Shown: positions 9,059 through 18,089, counted from the first letter of the stretch. The stretch is 64,000 nucleotides of DNA from Dermabacter sp. (GCA_030538475.1 JAUNTX010000004.1:248001-312000); one strand, 5' to 3'. Program-made: numbers and translations. Notes: generated by a model from the sequence alone, not told the origin.

Positions 9059-10327
9059 TCAGGAGGCGCTCGACGCTGGCGGCTGCGGCGCGACGGCCAG
9101 GCGCCGAAGGGCCCCGGAGCGGGCCAGAAGCAGCCCGACGCACAGTTCCATGACGCCCGCGGCGAGGATGACGGCCTGCATCGCGCCGAGCGGCCCGAGC
9201 GTGCCGGACGCGAGGGCGTCGGCGATCCCGGCCCCCACCAGCACCGCCACCGGGTAGAGCCCCTGTCCGAGCAGGCGTCGGGTACCGAAGACCACGCCCT
9301 GCATGTGCACGGGCGTGCGCTCCTGCCAGATCGCGGTGAGCGGCGCATTGGAGGTCTGCACGCCAAGATTGCGGATCACGATGCTGATCCCGAGCCACCA
9401 CAGAGCGGGGGAGAGGACGAGGAGGACCCGGCCGAAGACCGCGCCGACGGAGATCGCCGCGAGCACGAGCAGATCCCGGCGAACGCGGCCACCGATTGCC
9501 ACCACGAGGGACGAGCCGAGGAGAAGCCCGAGCGCGCCCGCAACATTGATCGTGCCGAGCCGGACGGATTCTTCGAGGCGCGTGGCGCCGATGCCCGCGC
9601 TGCCGATCACGAAGGCCGTGACTACGGGCATCGCGAGCCCGTTGGCCACATTGATCCCCGCGAACGCCCCCTGCGTGATGGCCAGGTCGCGGTGGCGCGC
9701 GATGAAACGCAGCCCGTCGAGCATTCCCGCGAACGGATTCCGGCTGTGCGGCGGGGCCGTTGCCGGCTGCGCGGGCCACCGCATGAAGGCCACGACGACG
9801 GCCGCGCCCGCGGCCACGATGGCCTCGACGAGAAAGACAAGGGCGGGCGAGGAGAGCGCGTAGATGAGGGCGCCGATGATCGGCCCCGCCACAACGGGGG
9901 CGTTTTCCACGAGCGTGACGATGCCGCTGACGCGGGTGAGATCGGCTTCCCGCCGCAGCACCCTGACCGAGGCCTGGAGCGAAATGCCGAGGGCGCTCGC
10001 GGCGAGCGAGGACAGGAACACGAGGCCGAGGATGGCGGCAATGGGCCAGGACTGCGCCACGGCGAGCGCCATGAGGGCCGCCACGACGGACGTGGACGCG
10101 TTGGCGAGGACGATGCCCTGCTTGCGCGTCAGGCGATCCAGCAGCGAGCCGAGGACGGGGGCGAGGTAGATGGCGCTGCCCATCGAGATGGCCGTGATCG
10201 CGCCAAGGACCGAGACCGAGGACGTCGTGGAGAACGCGGTGAGAGACAGGGCCAGCGAACTACCGCTCGCGGCAAGGAGGACGAGAACTTGGATGGACCA
10301 GAGAATGCCGAAGATTCGAGTGCTCAC
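9059..10327 (-). CDS. MFS transporter, likely drug/metabolite exporter
   Basis: Polytopic membrane protein of about 422 residues with roughly 12 hydrophobic segments in two halves, separated by a polar loop (RWPAQPATAPPHSRNPFAG). The loop after helix 2 carries LLDRLTRKQG, the MFS motif-A region. The overall pattern fits the efflux type (DHA1/MFS_3-like); substrate cannot be inferred. I take the GTG at 10325-10327 (VSTRIFGILW), preceded by GGGAGG, rather than a further upstream codon, because the upstream extension is polar and looks non-coding. It converges on the lipoprotein gene and is followed on the same strand by the 10488-11369 gene upstream. Confidence 0.85.
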   Translation of the reverse strand: MSTRIFGILWSIQVLVLLAASGSSLALSLTAFSTTSSVSVLGAITAISMGSAIYLAPVLGSLLDRLTRKQGIVLANASTSVVAALMALAVAQSWPIAAILGLVFLSSLAASALGISLQASVRVLRREADLTRVSGIVTLVENAPVVAGPIIGALIYALSSPALVFLVEAIVAAGAAVVVAFMRWPAQPATAPPHSRNPFAGMLDGLRFIARHRDLAITQGAFAGINVANGLAMPVVTAFVIGSAGIGATRLEESVRLGTINVAGALGLLLGSSLVVAIGGRVRRDLLVLAAISVGAVFGRVLLVLSPALWWLGISIVIRNLGVQTSNAPLTAIWQERTPVHMQGVVFGTRRLLGQGLYPVAVLVGAGIADALASGTLGPLGAMQAVILAAGVMELCVGLLLARSGALRRLAVAPQPPASSAS

Positions 10328-10487
10328 GAGGCCAGACAGTAGCCTCCCACCTGCCCGTTTGCCGCCACAGCCCGACACGATAGGCTGAAGGTACGCCAGA
10401 TAGAGATGCCCCCGCTCGAGGACGAGCAGCGCCGCCTCACACGCCCCCTCCACCCCCGTCCTGACGGGGGGATGCCGGACCCGAGGG

Positions 10488-11369
10488 CTACCGGCTGAGG
10501 TAGGTCACGGTCCGCTTCGTCGTAAACGGCAGGTACCAGCACGAGAAGGCGAGCACCACGAAGGTGAGCGCCACGGCGATCATCAAGAACACGCGGCTGG
10601 CATCGCCGAGCGCCGACACCGCGAAGCCCGCGCTCACCACGGCCGCGAGGGCGAAGAGCACGCCACCAGCCACGAGGAGCCGTGACCGCGTCCGCGTGGA
10701 CGCCTTCACCTGCTCGGCCACCTCGCGGGATTCCTCCGACGGGCTCAGAGCGCCCGCCTCCACCCGGCTCAGCACATTCGCGCGAGCCCGCGGGGCGAAA
10801 TGCACGACGAGCCCGGCCACGATGAAAGCGAGGGCCACGCCGATGCCGCTGATCGTCGCGAGCGTCGGATTCGTTTCCGCGAAGCTCGTCTCGCCGAGCG
10901 GCAGCCACAGGGTGAAGAACAGCGCGGGAATCGAGAACAGCACGAGGGCGAGGCTCACGAGGTTCGAGCGATGCTCCTTCTCGCTCAGGCGCGCAAAGTC
11001 CTCCGCCTCGTGGCGAGCCAGCGCCGCGCCCGCCGCCTCGGTCTCCGCAGAGGATGCCGCGCGAGCCTGCTCGTCGGCCGACTGCTGCGCGAAGTTCGGA
11101 AGCGACGCCAGCACGTCCGTCGGCTGCGCCTCGGGCGCCTTCTCCCCGGAACCGAGGCTCCCGCCCGTCGTCCCTTCGTCCAGGCGGCGTCGCGCGCGTC
11201 GGCCCGGCACCTGCACCGGCGCGGGGGCCTCGGGTGCCGACTCAACCGCGGGCACCCGCTCCGTCGGCGCCGTCTCGAGACTCGCTGCCGGAGCCGTATC
11301 GGGGCTTCCCATCGGCGCCGGGGCAGACGGGGGCGGGGTGGAGGGGGAGTGCGAAGTCTGCTCCGTCAT
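10488..11369 (-). CDS. Membrane protein with long Pro/Ala-rich cytoplasmic N-terminus
   Basis: About 293 residues. The first 90 are Pro/Ala/Ser-rich and disordered. A charged helical region follows (AEDFARLSEKEHRSN), then two pairs of hydrophobic segments (LVSLALVLFSIPALFFTLWL, GIGVALAFIVAGLVVHFA; LLVAGGVLFALAAVVSAGFA, VFLMIAVALTFVVLAFSCWY). No family is recognised. ATG 11367-11369 (complement) follows GAAAGG; an upstream in-frame start would add an Arg-rich stretch without a ribosome site. It lies 160 bases upstream of the MFS gene on the same strand and could be co-transcribed with it. Confidence 0.7.
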   Translation of the reverse strand: MTEQTSHSPSTPPPSAPAPMGSPDTAPAASLETAPTERVPAVESAPEAPAPVQVPGRRARRRLDEGTTGGSLGSGEKAPEAQPTDVLASLPNFAQQSADEQARAASSAETEAAGAALARHEAEDFARLSEKEHRSNLVSLALVLFSIPALFFTLWLPLGETSFAETNPTLATISGIGVALAFIVAGLVVHFAPRARANVLSRVEAGALSPSEESREVAEQVKASTRTRSRLLVAGGVLFALAAVVSAGFAVSALGDASRVFLMIAVALTFVVLAFSCWYLPFTTKRTVTYLSR

Positions 11370-11775
11370 GTCGCGTGGCCCTTTCGTTCGCGGATGCCGC
11401 CGAGGTTTCCAGGCAGCGGGCGCCGAGGCGCCCATCGTCGATTCTCCGCGCGCCTCTTCTCGGGCGCGGAACATTCCTATGGTGCATTCCGGGCGCGCGC
11501 CTCCCCAGTTTTTCGCCGGATTTCGCGCGCGGGATCACACCCCGCCCGCTGCCGGGCGCCGAGTTTTCGTGGCACAATGGTGAGCCGTGCGTCTCGCGCT
11601 CATGACTGCCTCGGGGGTGGTGAGCATTCAGCGGGCGGGCAGATCCGTTGCCATGGGAGTGGCGGCCAGAGGCCCAGCACACAGCAGTGATGAATCACAG
11701 TTGCCTCCGCGCACCCCGGTGCGACGCGAGGAGAATATTCGCCGAACGACCCGGGGCGAGAGGTAGGAGAAAACT
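11370..11775. other. 406-base divergent gap upstream of rplS
   Basis: No convincing gene here. It holds the promoter side of the minus-strand membrane protein, a candidate rplS -10 at 11573-11578, and a roughly 190-base rplS leader. The leader contains a small CGCACC/GGTGCG hairpin (11710-11723) shortly before the ribosome site GGTAGGAG. No riboswitch or tRNA is recognised. Confidence 0.6.
11573..11578 (+). promoter_or_regulatory. Candidate rplS -10 element CACAAT
   Basis: Context TGGCACAATGG matches the TGGCATAATGA context upstream of rpsP. It would give a leader of about 190 bases. No clear -35 is visible. Confidence 0.4.
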
Positions 11776-12123
11776 ATGCAGAAGCTTGATGCACTCGATG
11801 CCGCCCAGCTGCGCAGCGACGTTCCGGACTTCCGTCCGGGCGACAACGTGAAGGTTCACGTCAAGGTCGTGGAAGGCAACCGCTCGCGCGTCCAGGTCTT
11901 CCAGGGCTACGTGATCGGCCGCAAGGGCGATGGCATCCGCGAAACGTTCCGCGTGCGCAAGATTTCCTTCGGTGTGGGCGTGGAGCGCGTGTTCCCCGTG
12001 CACGCCCCCACGATCGACAAGATCGAGGTCGTCACCCGTGGCGACGTGCGCCGCGCGAAGCTGTACTACCTGCGCGGACTCACCGGCAAGAAGGCGCGCA
12101 TCCGCGAGAAGCGCGACCACTGA
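11776..12123 (+). CDS. rplS: 50S ribosomal protein L19
   Basis: Large-subunit protein at the 30S-50S interface. 115 residues, the normal length. Conserved segments are [45 protein letters not shown] and the basic C-terminus [19 protein letters not shown] 11776 follows GGTAGGAG. The signal peptidase genes lie downstream, as is usual in actinobacteria, but a strong inverted repeat separates rplS from lepB. Confidence 0.98.
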   Translation: MQKLDALDAAQLRSDVPDFRPGDNVKVHVKVVEGNRSRVQVFQGYVIGRKGDGIRETFRVRKISFGVGVERVFPVHAPTIDKIEVVTRGDVRRAKLYYLRGLTGKKARIREKRDH

Positions 12124-12143
12124 CCCGGCCTGCACGCTCTTTC

Positions 12144-12725
12144 GTGCACCGCCACCAGGCCTCAACGCGGCGATCCCCCCTTGTGTGGGTGATCGCCGCG
12201 TTGCTGTGCGTGAGCCTGATCGGCGTCTTCGCCGTCCGGCACTTCGTGGCGCAGCCGTTTCACGTGCCGAGCACGTCGATGGCGCCCACCCTGAACGCGG
12301 GCGAGGTGATCCTCGTGGACCGCACGGCTCGCGAGAGCGCTGAGCGGGGTCAGGTCGTGGTCGTGGATGGCCGCGGCTATTTCGCCGCCTCGGGCGCGGA
12401 GAACTCCGGGTACTGGGTCAAGCGCGTGGTCGGCACGGGCGGCGACACGGTGCAGTGCTGCAGCGAGTCCGGGGCTCTCCTGCTCAACGGCGTGGAACTG
12501 CACGAGCCTTACCTGGCGCCGTCCCAGCGGGCAAGCGCCGTGGACTTCTCCGTGCAGGTGCCTGCCGGGCGGCTCTTCCTGCTCGGCGACAATCGCGACG
12601 CCTCCGCCGATTCCCGCGCTCACCTGGGCGATCCGGGCGGCGGCATGATCCCGGAGGATCGGGTGGTGGGGCGTGTGACACGTGTGGTGTGGCCGGTCCC
12701 CGCCTGGCGCGAGGTCGGGCCCTAG
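12144..12725 (+). CDS. lepB: Signal peptidase I, first copy
   Basis: Membrane serine protease that removes signal peptides from exported proteins. 193 residues, with one N-terminal membrane helix (about 13-32). The catalytic Ser45 lies in PSTSMAPT and the general-base Lys93 in YWVKRVVG. Box E (GDNRDASADSR) is intact. The GTG start lacks a ribosome site and lies within a small hairpin (TGCACG/CGTGCA, 12131-12148). In-frame GTGs at 12184 and 12189 are alternative starts that would keep the helix. It lies 20 bases after rplS and slightly overlaps the promoter-like TAGAAT of the second copy. Confidence 0.93.
   Translation: MHRHQASTRRSPLVWVIAALLCVSLIGVFAVRHFVAQPFHVPSTSMAPTLNAGEVILVDRTARESAERGQVVVVDGRGYFAASGAENSGYWVKRVVGTGGDTVQCCSESGALLLNGVELHEPYLAPSQRASAVDFSVQVPAGRLFLLGDNRDASADSRAHLGDPGGGMIPEDRVVGRVTRVVWPVPAWREVGP
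12163..12203 (+). terminator. Perfect 13-bp inverted repeat after rplS, inside the 5' end of lepB
   Basis: CAACGCGGCGATC (12163-12175) is exactly complementary to GATCGCCGCGTTG (12191-12203) around a 15-base loop. It is positioned like the rplS terminator yet overlaps codons 7-20 of the annotated lepB start. There is no U-tract. Confidence 0.55.
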
Positions 12726-12728
12726 AAT
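12723..12728 (+). promoter_or_regulatory. Candidate -10 TAGAAT for the second signal peptidase
   Basis: TAGAAT overlaps the stop of the first signal peptidase gene and ends eight bases before the ATG of the second. Transcription would start at or beside the ATG, giving a leaderless message. No -35 is obvious. Confidence 0.4.
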
Positions 12729-12736
12729 GGCTCGTG

Positions 12737-13615
12737 ATGTCACAGAACCCAGCGGAGAACACTGAGGGCCACGGAGCCCGCCCATCCCACGAGGGCCGAG
12801 GCCCGGCGGATGAGGCAGTTTCGGCAAGCCCGGATCCCGGTGCGTCGGCGGGGGCCGACGAGGCAGGCACCGTGGAGCCCAACTCCCGCCGCCCGCGGAG
12901 AGGAATCGGGAAGACCATCCTCGAATACGCGCTGACCATCGTCATCGCCCTGGTCGTCGCCGTCCTCATCAAGACCTTCCTCGTGCAGCCGTTCTTCATC
13001 CCGTCGGCATCCATGCGGCCCACGCTCGTGGAAAACGACAAGATCCTCGTCTCGAAGCTGCACCCGGGCATCCTCGACATCGAGCGCGGCGACATCATCG
13101 TGTTCGAAGACCCCGACAACTGGGTGGGCGCCGATCCGAACGCCCAGCTCACGCCCCGCCAGCAGTTCGCGCGGGTCCTCAGCTACGTGGGCCTCGCCCC
13201 CGACCCGTCGGAAAACCACCTGGTCAAGCGGCTCATCGGGAAGCCCGGAGATCGCGTCACCTGCACGGTGCGCGGCGGGCCCATGAGCGTCAACGGCGTG
13301 GAACTGGACGAGCCGTACATCAACCCCGATTCCGGCGCGTGCCAGACCACGTTCGATGTGCGCGTGCCCGCCGGGAAACTGTGGGTGATGGGCGATAACC
13401 GCTTCAGCAGCGCCGATAGCGCCTTCCACTACTCCCAGGGCGGCAACCCGTACGTGGACCAGCAGCTCGTGACCGGCCGCGCGGTCGTCATCTTCCTGCC
13501 CGTGGATCGCTGGCGCATCCTCGATGATGGCCGGGCCACGTTCAGCGACGTGCCCGCGGCCTCCGCCTCGGCGCTGCGCCCGGACTCCCTGCCCGCCTTC
13601 GCCGCCGCAGCCTGA
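12737..13615 (+). CDS. lepB: Signal peptidase I, second copy
   Basis: 292 residues. A long hydrophilic N-terminal region (about 55 residues, Pro/Glu/Gly-rich) precedes a membrane helix (YALTIVIALVVAVLIKTFLV). The catalytic pair is Ser92 in PSASMRPT and Lys164 in HLVKRLIG, and box E reads MGDNRFSSADS. An insertion between the boxes (PDNWVGADPNAQ...) is typical of the larger actinobacterial SPase I. It starts at ATG 12737, 11 bases after the first copy ends. Tandem SPases here probably divide substrates; which one is the main enzyme cannot be told. Confidence 0.94.
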   Translation: MSQNPAENTEGHGARPSHEGRGPADEAVSASPDPGASAGADEAGTVEPNSRRPRRGIGKTILEYALTIVIALVVAVLIKTFLVQPFFIPSASMRPTLVENDKILVSKLHPGILDIERGDIIVFEDPDNWVGADPNAQLTPRQQFARVLSYVGLAPDPSENHLVKRLIGKPGDRVTCTVRGGPMSVNGVELDEPYINPDSGACQTTFDVRVPAGKLWVMGDNRFSSADSAFHYSQGGNPYVDQQLVTGRAVVIFLPVDRWRILDDGRATFSDVPAASASALRPDSLPAFAAAA

Positions 13616-13620
13616 GCCCA

Positions 13621-14391
13621 GTGGTCGCCGATCCCACGGCGCACGTGGAACTCACCCACGCTGCCGCCTTTTTCGCCGCCCACCCCGGCGCCCGTTCCGT
13701 GGTCGTGATCGGGCTCGACGAAGTGGGCCGCGGCGCCCTCGCAGGCCCCGTCATGGTGGGCGCGTTCGCCCTCACCGTTCGCCGCGAGGCCGACAGGGCG
13801 GCGCTCGTGCACGACGCCCCCGCGGGCGTGCGGGACTCCAAACTGGTGAGCGCCGGTCGGCGCGAGAAGCTCTACGCCGCGATGCGCGAGCGGGGCACGC
13901 TCGCCCACGTGGGCCGGGCGAGCGCCGCGGAGATTGACGACGTGGGCATCTCGGCGGTGCTGACGCTCGCCGCAGTCAGAGCCCTGCGGGGCGTGCGCGA
14001 GGACATCGCGCGGCAAGCGGCCAGCAGCGGGGAGGGGGCCGGTAGCGGGCCGGAGCTCGCGGCGATCATCCTCGACGGGAACCTTGACTACCTCACGCGC
14101 GGGCTCGGGGCGGCCGAAGCGTCCTGCCCCATCGACGTGCGGATCAAAGCGGACCGCGACTGCGTGAGCGTGGCCGCGGCGAGCATCGTCGCGAAGGTCG
14201 AGCGGGACCGCCACATGGTCGCGCTCGATGCCTCGGCCCCCGCCTACGGCTGGGCCCGTAACAAGGGCTACGGTTCCGCCGCCCACCGCGAGGCGCTGAC
14301 CACCCACGGCCTCCACCCCGAACACCGGGCCAGCTGGCGCCTGCTGCCGGAGCCGAGCGAGCCCAGCATGGAGCACCTGTGGGGGCGGTAG
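13621..14391 (+). CDS. rnhB: Ribonuclease HII
   Basis: Endonuclease that removes ribonucleotides from DNA and RNA in RNA:DNA hybrids, using two metal ions. 256 residues. The acidic active site is visible: Asp33-Glu34 in GLDEVGRGALAGP, an Asp in IILDGNLDYL and an Asp in KADRDCVSVAAASIVAKV. The extra loop between about 130 and 145 is Ala/Gly/Ser-rich. GTG 13621 begins five bases after lepB. It is usually followed by the DUF2469 gene, as here. Confidence 0.96.
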   Translation: MVADPTAHVELTHAAAFFAAHPGARSVVVIGLDEVGRGALAGPVMVGAFALTVRREADRAALVHDAPAGVRDSKLVSAGRREKLYAAMRERGTLAHVGRASAAEIDDVGISAVLTLAAVRALRGVREDIARQAASSGEGAGSGPELAAIILDGNLDYLTRGLGAAEASCPIDVRIKADRDCVSVAAASIVAKVERDRHMVALDASAPAYGWARNKGYGSAAHREALTTHGLHPEHRASWRLLPEPSEPSMEHLWGR

Positions 14392-14469
14392 GCTGGGCGG
14401 GCCGCGACAGCGGCCGGTGGCGCCCGAGAGGCGAGCGCCGCACGCGAGAGAAGAATCTGGAGGGCTCAC

Positions 14470-14769
14470 GTGAACACGCACGACCTTGAGAACTACGAGT
14501 CCGACATGGAGCTTCAGCTCTACCGTGAATACCGCGATGTCCTCGGGCTCTTCACCTACGTGGTCGAAACCGACCGCCGGTTCTACCTCGCCAACCAGGT
14601 GGATCTTCAGGTGCGCAGTGCGGGCGGCGAAGTGTTCTACGAACTCACCCTCGCCGACGCGTGGGTGTGGGACGTCTACCGTTCCTCCCGCTTCGTGCGA
14701 TCCGTCCGCGTGGTGACGTTCAAGGACGTCAACATCGAGGAATTGGCGAAGCCGGACATCGACCTGTAG
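14470..14769 (+). CDS. DUF2469 family protein
   Basis: 99-residue actinobacterial protein of unknown function, nearly always found between rnhB and yraN (Rv2901c-like). It is highly conserved: an acidic N-terminus (ENYESDMELQLYREYRDVL), then FTYVVETDRRFYLAN, WVWDVYRSSRFV and KDVNIEEL. It has no membrane segment or recognised catalytic motif. GTG 14470 lies behind GGAGG. A strong terminator follows directly. Confidence 0.95.
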   Translation: MNTHDLENYESDMELQLYREYRDVLGLFTYVVETDRRFYLANQVDLQVRSAGGEVFYELTLADAWVWDVYRSSRFVRSVRVVTFKDVNIEELAKPDIDL

Positions 14770-14804
14770 CCCCGCCGCGGCGGGGCCGTGCCCGTGGGTT
14801 TTTT
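14770..14804 (+). terminator. Rho-independent terminator after the DUF2469 gene
   Basis: CCCCGCC-GC-GGCGGGG (14770-14785) is followed after 13 bases by TTTTTT (14799-14804). The GC hairpin starts at the stop codon and the T-run is the longest nearby. Confidence 0.7.
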
Positions 14805-14878
14805 CGTCGGGGCTGACGGTTATCCCCAATCTGGTGCGCGCGGGGCTGCGACGCGCGAGCGGCGGGCCACAGTGGGGC

Positions 14879-15274
14879 ATGAGCACTTCGCAGAGCATTC
14901 CCACCGACCCCACGTTCCTGACCCCGCGCCAAGTGGGCCAGTGCGGTGAAGACATCGCCACCGATCACTTGCGCGACCTCGGCTACCTCATCCAGAACCG
15001 CAACGTGCGCACGCGGCACGGTGAAATCGACATCGTGGCGCTCGACGGCGACACCCTCGTGTTCGCCGAAGTAAAGACCCGCCGCTCGCACGTGATGGGC
15101 CCCGGCATCATGGCGGTGACCCCGCAGAAGGTCGCGCGGATCCGACGGCTCGCGGGCTGGTACCTCATGGAGCACAGCCCGCCCCACCGCGATATCCGCA
15201 TCGACGCCCTCGACATCCTTCTGCGCTCCGGACACGCACCGCTCGTGGATCACTATCGGGGCGTGCAGTCATGA
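14879..15274 (+). CDS. YraN/UPF0102 family endonuclease-like protein
   Basis: 131 residues with the restriction-endonuclease-like fold signature: GEDIATDHLRDLGY, then RNVRTRHGEIDIVALDGD and FAEVKTRRS, giving the E...D-x-ExK arrangement of the active site. It is usually encoded beside comM and dprA and thought to process DNA in recombination or uptake; its exact role is not settled. I use ATG 14879 (MSTSQ), since the upstream in-frame region is short and lies over the terminator tail. Its stop overlaps the comM start as ATGA. Confidence 0.9.
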   Translation: MSTSQSIPTDPTFLTPRQVGQCGEDIATDHLRDLGYLIQNRNVRTRHGEIDIVALDGDTLVFAEVKTRRSHVMGPGIMAVTPQKVARIRRLAGWYLMEHSPPHRDIRIDALDILLRSGHAPLVDHYRGVQS

Positions 15275-16857
15275 CGGTGGCCCGCACCCTCTCGATGTCG
15301 CTGCGGGGCCTGGAAGGCACCGTGGTCGAAGTCGAAACGGAAGTGAGCGCGGGCCTTCCGGCCTTTACGATCGTGGGCCTCCCGGACTCCTCGACCCTTC
15401 AGGCGCGCGAACGAGTGCGGGGCGCGTGCGCGCACTCGGGGCACAGCGTGGCCAGCAAGCGCCTGACCGTGAACCTGACGCCCGCGTGGATCCCCAAGCA
15501 GGGCTCGAACTTTGACGTGGCGATCGCCATGAGCGCCCTCGCCTCCCTCGGGGTCATGGATCCCCGCGCCCTGTCCCGCGTGCTGTTCCTCGGCGAGCTG
15601 ACGCTCGATGGGGAACTGCGTCCCGTGCCCGGCGTGCTGCCCTCGCTGCTCGCGGCGGCGCGTGCCGGGATCGACCGCGCCGTGGTGCCCGTGGGCAACG
15701 CCGAAGAAGCGGCGCTCGTGCCCGGCATCCAGGTCAGTGCCATCGCCCACCTGGCCGATGCCGTGCGCGACTTCGGGGGTGAGGCGTCGGCGTCCGTGAC
15801 CGTGCCATCGTTCGAGCCCTCCGCCTCACCGCCCGGCGATCCGCAGGGTGGGCCCGTGAGGGTGGGGGAGGCTGACGCCGATGGGTCCGCCTTCCGCGGC
15901 GGCGTGGACTTCGCGGAGATCCACGGCCAGGAGCGCGGCACGCTCGCCGCCCAGGTCGCCGCCGCCGGCGGACATCACCTGCTGCTGCTCGGCCCTCCGG
16001 GCACGGGCAAGACCATGATCGCCTCCCGCCTGCCCACGATCATGCCGGAGTTGGACGATGCCCGGGCCCTCGAACTCAGCGCGATTGCCTCCGTGGCGGG
16101 CGTGTTCGATGCGCGGGCCGGGCTCGTGCGCACGCCGCCGTTTGTAGCGCCGCACCACAGCGCCACCCCCGCCTCGATCATCGGCGGCGGCGCGGGCATC
16201 GCCGGGCCGGGCGCCGTCTCTCGCGCCCACGGGGGAGTGCTCTTCCTCGATGAAGCTCCCGAGTTTTCTCCGCGCGTCCTCGAGGCACTGCGCGAACCGC
16301 TGGAAACGGGCGATATCGCCCTGCACCGGGCGCGCGGCGTCACCGTGTATCCCGCGCGCTTTCAGCTCGTTCTGGCCGCGAATCCCTGCCCGTGCGGCCG
16401 CGCCCACGGCCGCGGCGATGCCTGCACGTGCACCGCGCAGCAAAAGCGCCGTTACCTCACACGCTTGTCCGGCCCGATCCTTGATCGGATCGACCTGCGG
16501 GTGCGGCTCGGGCCCGCCCGCCCCGCCGCGAGGCGCGCAGGGACCACGGGATTAGACAGCGCCCACATACGCGCGCGGGTCATCGAGGCTCGTGGCCGGC
16601 AAGCCGTGCGCCTGCACGGCACGCCGTGGCGGCTCAATGCCCATGTGAGCGGCCGGTTTCTCTCCGAGCACATGCCGCTCGATGGGCGCGATGAAGCGAT
16701 CCTCACCCGGGCACTCGAACGAGGCGCCCTCACGATGCGCGGGCGCGACCGGGTGCGGCGGCTCGCATGGAGCGTCGCCGACCTCGCTGGCCGCGACCGC
16801 CCCACGTCGGACGACCTAGCCACCGCCCTCGATCTGAGAGGCCACGATGCCCTATGA
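15271..16857 (+). CDS. comM: ComM/YifB family Mg-chelatase-like AAA+ ATPase
   Basis: 528 residues. The N-terminal domain has the LonC-like fold (SLRGLEGTVVEVE, GLPAFTIVGLPD). An AAA+ domain follows with Walker A GPPGTGKT (241-248), Walker B GGVLFLDEAPEF and an AANPCPCG cysteine motif. The C-terminal Mg-chelatase domain follows. ComM is a hexameric branch-migration helicase that extends heteroduplex during natural transformation. It is translationally coupled to yraN upstream and dprA downstream (both ATGA overlaps), so the three act together in DNA processing. Confidence 0.95.
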   Translation: MTVARTLSMSLRGLEGTVVEVETEVSAGLPAFTIVGLPDSSTLQARERVRGACAHSGHSVASKRLTVNLTPAWIPKQGSNFDVAIAMSALASLGVMDPRALSRVLFLGELTLDGELRPVPGVLPSLLAAARAGIDRAVVPVGNAEEAALVPGIQVSAIAHLADAVRDFGGEASASVTVPSFEPSASPPGDPQGGPVRVGEADADGSAFRGGVDFAEIHGQERGTLAAQVAAAGGHHLLLLGPPGTGKTMIASRLPTIMPELDDARALELSAIASVAGVFDARAGLVRTPPFVAPHHSATPASIIGGGAGIAGPGAVSRAHGGVLFLDEAPEFSPRVLEALREPLETGDIALHRARGVTVYPARFQLVLAANPCPCGRAHGRGDACTCTAQQKRRYLTRLSGPILDRIDLRVRLGPARPAARRAGTTGLDSAHIRARVIEARGRQAVRLHGTPWRLNAHVSGRFLSEHMPLDGRDEAILTRALERGALTMRGRDRVRRLAWSVADLAGRDRPTSDDLATALDLRGHDAL

Positions 16858-18089
16858 GCACGCACCTGTGTGAGGACCACTCGGCCCGCGCCGTGTGGAG
16901 CGTCATCGCGGAACCCACCGACGCCGCCGCGCGGCTGCTCTGGCTCGCCTACGGTCCAGTGGCCGCACTCGACCTCGCACGTGGTGCGGAGGCCGCCCTC
17001 GCCGCGGCACTCGGCGAGGCCCGCTGGCACGAGGCCGCGAGCGAGCTTCAGGTCAGTTCCGCCGAAGCCTCCCGCGCCCGCCGCAGCCCCACCGAGGTGG
17101 CGCGCGACGCCCTCGCCCGCTGGGGGCCGCGCCTCGGACGCGACGCCGAGACCATCGTGGAGCGGTCCGCCGAACGCGGCATCCGGCTCCTCACTCCCGG
17201 CGAGCCCGAATGGCCCGCGGGGCTCGATGACCTGCGGGCCAATGCCCCCATCGCCCTGTGGGCCCGAGGGCGCGGCCTCGCTGCTCCGCACCTCGGGACA
17301 GGGGTGAGCGTCGCCGTTGTCGGCGCCCGAGCCTCCACCCCCTACGGCAACGAGATCGCCTTCGAGATCGGCGCGGGCCTCGCCGCTCGCGGCGCCACGG
17401 TCGTCTCCGGCGGGGCGTTCGGGATTGACGCGGCCGCCCACCGCGGCGCCCTCGGCTCGGGCGCCACCGTGGCGGTCCTCGCGGGCGGCCTGGACCGCCT
17501 GTACCCGCGCGGCAACGCCGACCTCCTCACGCGCGTGGCCGAGCACGGCGTGCTCTATTCCGAGGCTCCGCTCGGCGCCACGCCCGCGCGCTGGAGGTTC
17601 TTGGCCCGCAACCGCCTGATCGCCGCGATGAGCGGCGCCACCGTCGTGGTCGAGGCCGCGTGGCGCTCCGGGGCACTGTCCACCGCGACGCACGCCGACC
17701 ACCTCTCCCGCCCCGTCGGCGCCGTGCCCGGCTCCGTCCTCTCGGCCGCGAGCGGCGGCTGCCACCGACTCATTCGAGAGCGCGGCGCGCTCCTCATCAC
17801 CGGCACCGACGACATCCTCGACATGCTCTCCACCCAGGAGGTCCTCGGCAGCACCTCTGGCGCGGGCGCCTCTGGCAGCGCCGCCGCGCTGTGGGACGAC
17901 GCCGAACTGCTGAGTCCCGCCGACAGGCTCGTCTTCGACGGTATCCCGCCCCGCTCGGCGATCACGCAGCGCGCCCTCGCCCTCGAGTGCGCTGTGAGCG
18001 AAGAGGAGGTGCGCGCGGCGCTGGCCCGGATTGAGGTGCTCGGCCTCGCGAAGCTGAACGGCGAACGGGTCACGCGGGCTGCGCGGTAG
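16854..18089 (+). CDS. dprA: DNA-processing protein DprA
   Basis: 411 residues. An N-terminal SAM-like region leads into the Rossmann-like DprA core: VAVVGARASTPYG, VVSGGAFGIDAAAHRGAL and AGGLDRLYP, then FLARNRLIAAMSGATVVVEA. A C-terminal winged-helix region follows (SAITQRALALECAVSEEEVRAALARIEVLGLAKL). DprA loads RecA on incoming single-stranded DNA. The start overlaps the comM stop. With comM and yraN it suggests transformation-type recombination, although these genes are also kept in species without known competence. Confidence 0.95.
   Translation: MSTHLCEDHSARAVWSVIAEPTDAAARLLWLAYGPVAALDLARGAEAALAAALGEARWHEAASELQVSSAEASRARRSPTEVARDALARWGPRLGRDAETIVERSAERGIRLLTPGEPEWPAGLDDLRANAPIALWARGRGLAAPHLGTGVSVAVVGARASTPYGNEIAFEIGAGLAARGATVVSGGAFGIDAAAHRGALGSGATVAVLAGGLDRLYPRGNADLLTRVAEHGVLYSEAPLGATPARWRFLARNRLIAAMSGATVVVEAAWRSGALSTATHADHLSRPVGAVPGSVLSAASGGCHRLIRERGALLITGTDDILDMLSTQEVLGSTSGAGASGSAAALWDDAELLSPADRLVFDGIPPRSAITQRALALECAVSEEEVRAALARIEVLGLAKLNGERVTRAAR

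Noticed and set aside
9059-10327. Part of a secondary-metabolite cluster because of an exporter-type MFS gene
   Set aside because: No biosynthetic genes surround it; a lone exporter among housekeeping genes is common.
14879-18089. YraN-ComM-DprA as an anti-phage defence island
   Set aside because: These three are a common conserved DNA-processing cluster, and no toxin, restriction or known defence partner is present.
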